From NCBI GenBank assembly GCA_963793465.1, contig CAWCAJ010000001.1, positions 930,001 to 994,000 of the forward strand: a DNA stretch of 64,000 bases, written 5' to 3'. Below the pieces are notes generated by a model. It was not told the origin of the DNA. It worked only from the letters and a program-made list of their open reading frames with translations, and ran no database searches. A program made the translations under genes and the position numbers. Every line of letters begins with the position of its first letter. Within the stretch, counting starts at the first letter, position 1. This DNA is from CAJQPP01 sp963793465 (GTDB taxonomy: Bacteria; Planctomycetota; Planctomycetia; Pirellulales; Pirellulaceae). Below are positions 17,151-24,015 of the stretch, one piece after another.

Positions 17151-18481
17151 ACCAGGGATTCCTCGCCTTCGCGGACATTCTCCCAGCAGGCGGGACGGGC
17201 CGCCGCATCCGTGACCAAGCGTTCAACGAGGGCAAGGTCATCGATTCCGTAGCTAAACACCAGCCAATTTCCCCGTCGCACACAAGCATCTGCTTGCCGA
17301 TGATACCAGGCATTCACTGGATTCTCCGTCCGGCTCCGCCAATAGAGCCGGGGATAGTGATCGCGAATCTGTTCCCACAGGGCGGTTCCCAAACCCTCGC
17401 CCTGGGCCGTCGGCGTCACTGCGAACTTGTCCATGTAGGGAATGCCTGCAGCGCCCCGATCCATCACCGCGGCCGCGCGTCCCGACCCTGCCCAGATCAG
17501 GCAATCCCAGTCGAGGGACTCGAAATACTCATCGCGTAAACGCCGATTAAAACAGACCTCGATCAGTGACTTCAGCTCGGTTTGTCGCAAGCCCGTTAAT
17601 TCCCTCTCAAACACAAAGCCTTCCCCACGACGGATCAACGTGCCCGCTCCACGATGCGTGAACAGCTCGCGCGTCAAATCGTTGGCGGAAGTGATGGAAA
17701 CCGAGGACGACTGGGGAAGCTGTTCCAGCAGCTCGGCTATTTGAATCAACTTCAAACGCATTCCGGAGTGCACCCAATCGGCTGCCAGCAGACGTTGATA
17801 ATCCGTTTCCAGGTTGATGGCCGAGAGGATCTGACCGTTTTCATCCAGCAGGCCTCCGGTTGGCGAAAGAAAGATGATCTTTTGGGGCTGGATCTTCAAT
17901 ACCAAGGCCGCAGCGGCCACGTCGGCGTTCACGTTCAGCACCTGACCGGCGGGCGTCTCACCCAGGCAGGTCACGATCGGCAGCGACCCGGCGGCGATCG
18001 TGGATTTGATGCTGTCCAGATCAACCTGGGTCACACAGCCCACCAACCCGAAACGTTGAGGGTCTTCATAATCGCATTCAAAGACACCGTGTTGCAGGCT
18101 CCGGCCGCGAATCCCCAGTCGTTCCAGAGCTTCCACCAGCTTCAGATTCTGCTGGTACATGACCGGTCGAATCACCTTCATCATTTCGGGGGTGGTTACC
18201 CGCACGCCGTCGATCCTGGTTGATTCAATTCCAGCCGCCTGCAGAGCCTGATTCAACTGGATACCGGCGCCGTGCAGGACGATAGGAAAAAGTCCAACGT
18301 GATGCAGGAAACCAATCGATGAAGCCAGCTGCGACAGGTCATCCCGCAAAACTTCCCCACCCACCTTGATAACCGCGAACTGCGAAGAGTCGTTACTGCT
18401 GAACTTGCGCAGGTATTCCCGGGCCTCCCGGCTACTGCCGAGCTGACTTAATAACTCAATGACGATGTCGCGTATGTTCAT
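17147..18481 (-). CDS. argB: Bifunctional N-acetylglutamate synthase/kinase (AAK-NAT fusion)
   Basis: This is a 444-residue protein with two parts. Residues about 35-290 are an amino-acid kinase domain (VIKVGGEVL, HGAGIQLNQAL, NVNADVAAAALVL), which phosphorylates N-acetylglutamate. Residues about 300-435 are a GNAT acetyltransferase domain of the vertebrate-like type (IPYMDKFAVTPTAQGEGLGTALW, then LYWRSRTENPVNAWY). This architecture is known from Xanthomonas NAGS-K and from animal NAGS, and covers both first steps from glutamate. ArgE/ArgJ recycling is then not needed. The upstream argE' stop overlaps its start. Free ArgA is not seen in the window. Confidence 0.93.
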   Translation of the reverse strand: MNIRDIVIELLSQLGSSREAREYLRKFSSNDSSQFAVIKVGGEVLRDDLSQLASSIGFLHHVGLFPIVLHGAGIQLNQALQAAGIESTRIDGVRVTTPEMMKVIRPVMYQQNLKLVEALERLGIRGRSLQHGVFECDYEDPQRFGLVGCVTQVDLDSIKSTIAAGSLPIVTCLGETPAGQVLNVNADVAAAALVLKIQPQKIIFLSPTGGLLDENGQILSAINLETDYQRLLAADWVHSGMRLKLIQIAELLEQLPQSSSVSITSANDLTRELFTHRGAGTLIRRGEGFVFERELTGLRQTELKSLIEVCFNRRLRDEYFESLDWDCLIWAGSGRAAAVMDRGAAGIPYMDKFAVTPTAQGEGLGTALWEQIRDHYPRLYWRSRTENPVNAWYHRQADACVRRGNWLVFSYGIDDLALVERLVTDAAARPACWENVREGEESLV

Positions 18482-19596
18482 TTATGGTCTCGCCACCAAT
18501 TCTGGAAGTCCTGGCCAGCTGTCTGGTTCATGATCTGCAGGTAAATTTTGGCAGTCGCTTGCAACTGTTCCAACGTCACCCATTCGTCGGCCGTATGTGC
18601 CTGAGCAATGTCACCGGGCCCCAACACGATCGTCGGTTTTCCAATGCCGGAAAAGATGGCCGCCTCCGTCCAGAAATCAACATCGGGACGAAGCGGCAGT
18701 TGCAGCTGGTGGCAAAATTGCACGGCTCGATCCTTGTCTGTCAGGTTACCCGGCAGGGGGGCTCCATCAAAACTCCTGGTCCACTGCACCTGATTCCCGG
18801 AATCATCGCACAATGCCTGCAGCAACGGGTCGTTAGCATAACCTGCCGGTAGCCTGGCACTCCAGCCGACTTGGCAACGATCGGCCACCATGTTGTTTTT
18901 GATACCGCCATCAATTCGCCCCACATTGAAGCAGGTCGATTGACCATCCAGAGCAGTGGATTCCAGGTCTGCCGCTCGTTTCAGGGCGGCGGCAATCCAC
19001 AGCGCCGCCTGGTGGTTGGCGCTACCTTCCAGCAGCTGCGATTGCGAGGTATGCCCTGCCTGCCCCAGGAACTGCCCTTGCATGGAAAGATAGCCGCGGT
19101 GTCCCACCACGGCCAAACCAGCGGTGGGCTCGGCCACTACAAAGGCCTGAAAGGGCGTCGCCAATCGCGAGGCACAAAACTCGCGGACACAGCAACTTTC
19201 CGCGCCCTCTTCATCGGTACTGAACAAAATGGCGACGTCATCCGCCGAGGCCTGATTGGCCGCCACGACCAGGCAGGCGGCGGCTCCCTTGATATCGCAA
19301 ACACCCCGACCCACGACCCGCTTCCCATCCAGGGTCATCTGCAGCGGCGGATGACTCCAACCGGCTCCCACCGGAACGGTATCCAGATGCACATGAAACA
19401 GGCAGGTGGGGCGGCCCCGCACGGCCAGCAGGTTGACGCGTCCCTGCCCGAAATCCTGCACATGGTATTGCATGCAATCGCCCAACCAGTTGCGCAGGTG
19501 GTCAAACACCGGCGAATCCGGCTGGATGGCACGAGGCGGGTTTTGCGTATCGCAAGCCACCAGCACCTTCAGTTTTTCCAGGATGGATGAGATCAC
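18478..19596 (-). CDS. argE': M20 deacetylase, probably N-acetyl-L-citrulline deacetylase
   Basis: This is a 372-residue zinc peptidase of the M20/ArgE-DapE family. Metal and catalytic positions seen are H70 and D72 in HVHLD, D101 in GRGVCDIKG, the general-base Glu in TDEE (129/130), E156 in AEPT, and a C-terminal AHTADEW His. A classical ArgE or DapE is possible from sequence alone. Its position between argG and the AAK-NAT fusion, behind an acetylornithine carbamoyltransferase, indicates acetylcitrulline as substrate, as in Xanthomonas. It overlaps the next gene by 4 bp and follows argG after 24 bp. Confidence 0.9.
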   Translation of the reverse strand: MISSILEKLKVLVACDTQNPPRAIQPDSPVFDHLRNWLGDCMQYHVQDFGQGRVNLLAVRGRPTCLFHVHLDTVPVGAGWSHPPLQMTLDGKRVVGRGVCDIKGAAACLVVAANQASADDVAILFSTDEEGAESCCVREFCASRLATPFQAFVVAEPTAGLAVVGHRGYLSMQGQFLGQAGHTSQSQLLEGSANHQAALWIAAALKRAADLESTALDGQSTCFNVGRIDGGIKNNMVADRCQVGWSARLPAGYANDPLLQALCDDSGNQVQWTRSFDGAPLPGNLTDKDRAVQFCHQLQLPLRPDVDFWTEAAIFSGIGKPTIVLGPGDIAQAHTADEWVTLEQLQATAKIYLQIMNQTAGQDFQNWWRDHK

Positions 19597-19620
19597 GTTG
19601 ACTGGAGATTCCTTAACCGA

Positions 19621-20835
19621 TCAGTCGACCACTTTTTCCGTGGCCACCCCGTTGATGCGGGCGGACAGGGTGGAGCTTTGACCCAGTAGTTTAATAAAGC
19701 CCATGGCCTCTTGTGGCGTCCAGTGACAACTTTGGGCATACACGGCCGAGGTATCCGCCAGGATATGGGGGGAATCCACTGCCGTTGCCAGCACCGATCC
19801 ACCGCTGGATTCCAGCGTCACGGTTCCGGAAACATGACGTTGTGAACTTTGCAAATACGCCTCCAGATCCCGTTTGTGCGGTTCATAGAAGAACCCCGTG
19901 TAGACCAGATCGGCCCATCGCGCGGCGATGATGTGGCGGAACTGATTTTGATACCGCGTGTTGATGGTATCTTCCAAAGCGCGATGCGCCGTTAACAAAG
20001 CCGTGACCCCGGGGCATTCGAAGACAATCCGGCCTTTCAAGCCAATACTGACATCACCCGTATAGATATGACGCCCTACGCCGTACTGACCCAGCATGGC
20101 GTTCAGCTTGCCCAACAATTGCGGCCCGTCAATGACGGCATCATCCAGTGTGCGGGGTACACCCGACTCGAAACCGATCTGCACACGCAGTGTCTGCTGT
20201 GGCCACTCCGCTCGGGGGCGGCAGAGCTGCCAGGTGTTATCGTCGGGTGGTTGAAACCGATCGATGGCTCCGCCGGAAATCGTCACACCCAGCAGGTTCT
20301 CATTGATCGAGTAAAGGCTGTTGGTCAAGGGGACCTCAAAGCCGGCCTCCTGCAGGGCTTTGATTTCGTAATCGCGAATCTGGGTGGTGCGGGTTTGCAA
20401 ATCCCGGATGGGTGCCAGAATCTCGTAATCGCCCAGGCTGCGGACCGTCTGGTCAAACCGCAGTTGATCGTTACCCATGCCGGTGCACCCATGGGCAAAA
20501 GACCGGGTACCCAACTGATCACAGATCTCCAGGCATTTGCGAACAATCACGTAGCGATCACTGCACAACATGGGGTATTGATCGAGCATACGGGCATGGC
20601 TCCATACCAGCGGAACCACGAATTCCTGCCACAAGTCGGCACTGGCATCGATTGTCCAATGTCGGTCAGTTCCCAATTCTTCAGCGCGGGATTCAATCCG
20701 CTTCCGTTCCTGGTCGGAAACACCCCCCGTATCGACAAAGACGCTATGCACCTGGAAACCCTGTTGCTTCAGATGCCACAGGCAGAAACTGGTATCTAAA
20801 CCGCCAGAGAATGCCAAAACAATTTTTTGAGACAT
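19621..20835 (-). CDS. argG: Argininosuccinate synthase
   Basis: This is a 404-residue enzyme that joins citrulline and aspartate using ATP. It has the N-type PPi-synthetase loop SGGLDTS at 10-16, AHGCTGMGNDQVRF-like residues binding citrulline/aspartate, and YGVGRHIYTGD further on. Start ATG 20835 gives the normal MSQKIVLAFSGG opening; an upstream in-frame extension to 20946 runs through tandem repeat DNA and is rejected. By memory it resembles the Xanthomonadaceae ArgG more than the common bacterial type, in line with the rest of the operon. Confidence 0.96.
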   Translation of the reverse strand: MSQKIVLAFSGGLDTSFCLWHLKQQGFQVHSVFVDTGGVSDQERKRIESRAEELGTDRHWTIDASADLWQEFVVPLVWSHARMLDQYPMLCSDRYVIVRKCLEICDQLGTRSFAHGCTGMGNDQLRFDQTVRSLGDYEILAPIRDLQTRTTQIRDYEIKALQEAGFEVPLTNSLYSINENLLGVTISGGAIDRFQPPDDNTWQLCRPRAEWPQQTLRVQIGFESGVPRTLDDAVIDGPQLLGKLNAMLGQYGVGRHIYTGDVSIGLKGRIVFECPGVTALLTAHRALEDTINTRYQNQFRHIIAARWADLVYTGFFYEPHKRDLEAYLQSSQRHVSGTVTLESSGGSVLATAVDSPHILADTSAVYAQSCHWTPQEAMGFIKLLGQSSTLSARINGVATEKVVD

Positions 20836-20856
20836 AGGAATTTCTATTTCGAATCT

Positions 20857-20901
20857 TGAAAAATGGGGAGATGAAAAATGGGGAGAGATGAAAAATGGGG
20901 A
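20857..20901. repeat. 15-bp tandem repeat, three units, in the argF'-argG spacer
   Basis: Three near-identical units TGAAAAATGGGGAGA lie in the 132-bp spacer between argF' and argG, the last two separated by GA and the last running into GGGGACAGGCACC. It interrupts an operon that is otherwise tightly packed. The GGGGACAGGCACC end resembles repeats I associate with planctomycete intergenic DNA, but I cannot verify that here. Confidence 0.8.
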
Positions 20902-20967
20902 CAGGCACCTTGTTCGCCGGAAGCATGGCAATCCTGGTGGGTCCATGGATTTCAGGCCTGCGGCCAG

Positions 20968-21990
20968 TTAATTTTGGATCAATTGACTCATCACAGCTTT
21001 CTGCACATGCAACCGGTTTTCTGCTTCCTGAATGGCCACGCACTGGGGGGAATCCATCACGTCGTCCGTGGCCTTGATGTTGCGACGCAAGGGCAAACAA
21101 TGGCTGAACAGGGCTTGCCTGGTCTTGCTCATCTTGTCGGCATCCACGATGAAGTGGCGATACTGTTTGCGGAGCGCCCACTCGGCCGTCGCATCTCCGT
21201 AGTAGGGCAGGGCACCCCAACTTTTGCAGTACACAATTTGCGCATCGGCATAGGCGGACTCCACATCATGGGTCACCGTCAGTTGCCGACCGTGTCGGGC
21301 CGCATTGGCTTCAGCGGCCTGCATGAATTGAGGATCCAGGCGGTAGGCCTCCTCGGGTATCAACAGCGTGACATCCATTCCGAACTTGGTGGCGATCAAC
21401 AGGCTGGAGTTGGCCACAGCGGTATTCAGGGGCTTGGGGTGCCAAGTCCAGGTCAACAGATACTTGCGTCCGGACAACTCCCCCAACTGCTCCTGCAGCG
21501 TCAGCACATGCGCCAATTCCTGACAGGGGTGAGTGATGGTTTCCATGTTGATGATCGGCACGCTGGCATATTGGGCCAACGCGCGAATCACATAGTCGGT
21601 GCGATCCTTTTGCCAATCCCGGAATTTGGGAAAGGCCCGGATGGCGATCAGGTCGCAATACCGGGACAGCACCCCAGCCACTTCGCAAATGTGCTCTTCG
21701 GCATCACCGTCCATGACCTGGCCAAACTCGAACTCAATCGGCCAGGCGTCGCTGCCCGGTTGCAGGACCACGGCAAAACCGCCCAATTGATGCACACCCA
21801 CCTGAAACGATGTGCGGGTCCGCATGGAGGCGTTCAAAAACAGCAAAGCCACGGACTTGCCCTGCAAGGTGTCCCGAAACGGTTGTTGCTTCAGGTCCAT
21901 CGCCAGATCCAACAGGTCCTGCAACTCGGTTTGGGACCAGTCCTGGGTCGTAATGAAATCTCGAATGGATCGGGCGGGGTGCGAGGTCAT
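20968..21990 (-). CDS. argF': N-acetylornithine carbamoyltransferase (AOTCase)
   Basis: This is a 340-residue transcarbamylase. It has the carbamoyl-phosphate motif SMRTRTS at 55-61, HPCQE, and the C-terminal HCLPLRRNIKATD(D)VMDSP block characteristic of the acetylornithine enzyme rather than ordinary OTC. W83 in DAWPIEF matches the Xanthomonas Trp77 region, and E98 in GDAEEHI matches Glu92, the residue known to favour acetyl- over succinylornithine (a proline in the Bacteroides enzyme). Start ATG 21990 was chosen: GTG 22044 abuts the leader terminator. It is the first gene of the operon, 58 nt after the attenuator. Confidence 0.94.
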   Translation of the reverse strand: MTSHPARSIRDFITTQDWSQTELQDLLDLAMDLKQQPFRDTLQGKSVALLFLNASMRTRTSFQVGVHQLGGFAVVLQPGSDAWPIEFEFGQVMDGDAEEHICEVAGVLSRYCDLIAIRAFPKFRDWQKDRTDYVIRALAQYASVPIINMETITHPCQELAHVLTLQEQLGELSGRKYLLTWTWHPKPLNTAVANSSLLIATKFGMDVTLLIPEEAYRLDPQFMQAAEANAARHGRQLTVTHDVESAYADAQIVYCKSWGALPYYGDATAEWALRKQYRHFIVDADKMSKTRQALFSHCLPLRRNIKATDDVMDSPQCVAIQEAENRLHVQKAVMSQLIQN

Positions 21991-22048
21991 GTTGGCGACT
22001 TTCTGATTCCTGTTGACTGCTTCCAAAGTAAAAGTTGCCCGCACTCAC

Positions 22049-22077
22049 AAAAAAAACCCAGCCTTGGGGGCTGGGTT
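22049..22077 (-). terminator. Intrinsic terminator in the argF' leader (attenuator)
   Basis: On the minus strand a perfect 9-bp stem AACCCAGCC / GGCTGGGTT with loop CCCAA runs into an eight-T tract (two of them paired). No minus-strand gene lies upstream because the neighbour is divergent. A terminator here can therefore only act on the argF' leader transcript. Confidence 0.88.
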
Positions 22078-22111
22078 GGAACCGATCATTCAATCCTCAC
22101 ACGATCCCCAC

Positions 22112-22129
22112 AACCGCATTATCGCGGTT
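22112..22129 (-). promoter_or_regulatory. Leader hairpin overlapping the leader-peptide stop
   Basis: AACCGC and GCGGTT pair around a loop that contains the TAA stop of the leader ORF. The 3' arm continues into UUGUGGGG, which could instead pair (with one bulge) with CCCCCAA in the terminator loop and stem. This gives mutually exclusive 1:2, 2:3 and 3:4 pairings as in classical attenuators. The pairing was worked out by eye. Confidence 0.55.
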
Positions 22130-22184
22130 TGATCTTTCTGGATCTGATGTTTCTGGATCGGTGGCAGACCTGAATGATGCGCAT
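22119..22184 (-). CDS. Arginine-rich leader peptide of the arg operon
   Basis: This 21-codon ORF lies in the argF' leader, 41 nt before the terminator stem. Arg occurs at positions 2, 9, 11, 14, 16 and 21; three codons are AGA, two CGA and one CGC, the first two kinds being expected to be scarce in a GC-rich genome. Low arginyl-tRNA would stall the ribosome on this run. No Shine-Dalgarno is present, but a candidate -10 box lies 6 nt upstream of the ATG, so the mRNA may be leaderless. The peptide itself need have no function. Its small size means coincidence is possible, but position and composition fit attenuation well. Confidence 0.7.
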   Translation of the reverse strand: MRIIQVCHRSRNIRSRKIKPR

Positions 22185-22190
22185 GACAAA

Positions 22191-22219
22191 AGTATGCCGG
22201 GAACGGGAAGCTGGATCAA
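22191..22219 (-). promoter_or_regulatory. Candidate promoter of the arg operon leader
   Basis: On the minus strand TTGATC and CATACT are separated by exactly 17 bp. Transcription would start at or next to the A of the leader-peptide ATG (22184), 6 nt after the -10 box. Confidence 0.45.
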
Positions 22220-22419
22220 CATCTAAAAACCGATTTTTTGCATCCTGTCTGCGCGTCGCGGCTATCCATTCCGACCCGGCCCACTTAAAATCGCGTGTTG
22301 ACGATGGAGTCCGTCTCGCGTCCCGTTTCGCGTGCTGCCATTCCTTCGATTGTTCGCAGAGTTCAATGCGACCTAAGCAACACATCAGTGTCACTCGCAC
22401 CCGTGGGGTCCAGGAATAC

Positions 22420-23613
22420 ATGTTCGATTTGCAAGCGACCCAGGCAGCCATTCAGGAATTTGGCATGGATGGCTGGTTATTGTACGATTTTCGCGGTATC
22501 AACTACCTGGCCGCGCGGATTGCCGGGATCCCTGACAATGAACTGGGCTCGCGTCGCTGGTTCTACTTTGTTCCAGCTGAGGGCCCTCCCCAAAAACTGG
22601 TTCACGCCATCGAGGCCGCAATGCTGGACCACTTGCCCGGCGAGAAAACCGTCTACCTGGCTTGGCAGCAACTGGAAGACGGACTGCGGCAGATGCTGGG
22701 TAACACCCAGACGATTGCCATGGAATACTCCGAGAATGCCGGCAATCCTTACGTTTCTCGCGTGGACGCCGGCACGGTGGAACTGATTCGTTCGATGGGC
22801 AAAACTGTCGTCAGCTCGGGCAACCTGATTCAGTATTTCGAGGCCCGCCTGACCGAGGAACAATGGCAAAGCCATTTGCAGGCCGACCGGTTGAATCAGG
22901 CCGCCTTCGAGATGGCCTGGCAGACCATCGCCGATCATGTGCGTCAAGGCAAAACACTCAGGGAATCGGAACTCCAGCAAATGGTCATGGATTACTACCA
23001 GGATCATCAGATGACCACCTATCACCCGCCGATTGTCGGTGTGGGACCCAATAGTGGTGATCCGCACTATTCGCCACAGCCCGGTTCCGACCGGGAAATC
23101 AAGGAAGGCGATTTCGTGCTGTTGGATATGTGGGCCAAGATGGATCGCCCGGGTGCGATCTATACGGACTTGACCAAGGTAGGCTATGTCGGCGAGTCGG
23201 TACCAGAAAAGTACACGCAGATCTTTGAGATCGTTGCCCAGGCTCGCGATGCCGGAATCGAAGCTGCCAAACGCTCGTTCGCCAACGGGGCCACGCTTTA
23301 CGGCTGGCAAATCGACGATGCGACCCGCCAGGTGATCGAAAAGGCCGGTTATGGTCAGTACTTCAATCACCGCACCGGCCACAATATCGGCCAGGAAACC
23401 CATGGTAACGGGGCCCACATGGACAACCTGGAGACGCGGGAGGATCGACGCGTCATCCCCGGAACCTGCTTTTCCATCGAACCGGGTATTTACTTGGACG
23501 AGTTTGGAGTCCGCAGCGAAATCAACGTTTACATTTCACCCGACAAAGAGGTCATCGTCACCGGAGGATTGCAACAGGAGGTCCTGCCGATTTTGAGCCA
23601 TTGCAAGGCTTGA
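22420..23613 (+). CDS. M24 family Xaa-Pro peptidase
   Basis: This is a 397-residue protein with a creatinase-like N-terminal domain (GWLLYDFRGINYLAARI) and a pita-bread catalytic domain. The M24 metal ligands are visible: Asp in VLLDMWAK, Asp in IYTDLT, His in RTGHNIGQETHG, Glu in FSIEPGIY, and Glu in VRSEINV. It would cut the N-terminal residue before proline in peptides. Start ATG 22420 follows AGGAA at a good distance; a longer open frame back to 22174 runs antisense through the arg leader and is rejected. It is divergent from the arginine operon. Confidence 0.92.
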   Translation: MFDLQATQAAIQEFGMDGWLLYDFRGINYLAARIAGIPDNELGSRRWFYFVPAEGPPQKLVHAIEAAMLDHLPGEKTVYLAWQQLEDGLRQMLGNTQTIAMEYSENAGNPYVSRVDAGTVELIRSMGKTVVSSGNLIQYFEARLTEEQWQSHLQADRLNQAAFEMAWQTIADHVRQGKTLRESELQQMVMDYYQDHQMTTYHPPIVGVGPNSGDPHYSPQPGSDREIKEGDFVLLDMWAKMDRPGAIYTDLTKVGYVGESVPEKYTQIFEIVAQARDAGIEAAKRSFANGATLYGWQIDDATRQVIEKAGYGQYFNHRTGHNIGQETHGNGAHMDNLETREDRRVIPGTCFSIEPGIYLDEFGVRSEINVYISPDKEVIVTGGLQQEVLPILSHCKA

Positions 23614-23623
23614 TCGGGTAGCC

Positions 23624-23959
23624 ATGAACGGCCAGCGAATCACTCTGGGACTGATTGCCGTTGGCATGCTGTTGACGGCGTTGCTGACGTACCTGCGGAG
23701 CGGGTTTACCGACGAAAACGCCCTGCTTCTGGGAGTGTGCTCCAAGGTCGGCATCGTGCTGCTGACCATCTTTTTGGCCTGGCCCGGATTGGAAAAGACC
23801 CTCCGGAAATCCCCCACCCTGGTCAATGGCATGCTGTTGGCGGCACTGATTTTTTTGGCGATCCGACCGCGATTGCTGCCCCTGATTTTAGGGGGACTGG
23901 TCGTGGGTCTGTTCGTGCATTTTGGATTGCGATTCGTGACCAAAAAACTGCAGGGTTGA
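23624..23959 (+). CDS. Small integral membrane protein
   Basis: This is a 111-residue protein with three to four hydrophobic helices: about 6-23, 35-53, 67-81 and 84-100, the last two separated by RPR. The C-terminus is basic. No family is recognised. It starts 11 bp after the M24 peptidase stop, so the two are likely co-transcribed. Confidence 0.75.
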   Translation: MNGQRITLGLIAVGMLLTALLTYLRSGFTDENALLLGVCSKVGIVLLTIFLAWPGLEKTLRKSPTLVNGMLLAALIFLAIRPRLLPLILGGLVVGLFVHFGLRFVTKKLQG

Positions 23960-24015
23960 ATTCGCAGGGCGTGATACCCTTCGGGCAGGCGTGTCAGGAA
24001 GTTGATTCAGAAACT

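Noticed and set aside
18478..19596. Assignment as DapE or classical ArgE
   Set aside because: The M20 motifs alone cannot exclude it, but operon context with AOTCase favours N-acetylcitrulline as substrate.
20968..21990. Ordinary ornithine carbamoyltransferase (ArgF/OTC)
   Set aside because: The HCLPLRRN-KATD-VMDSP block, EF-GxVMDGD-EEH and neighbours are those of the acetylornithine enzyme.
22174..22419. N-terminal extension of the M24 peptidase
   Set aside because: The extension is Arg/Ser/Cys-rich and antisense to the arg leader; ATG 22420 has a good ribosome site and the normal domain start.
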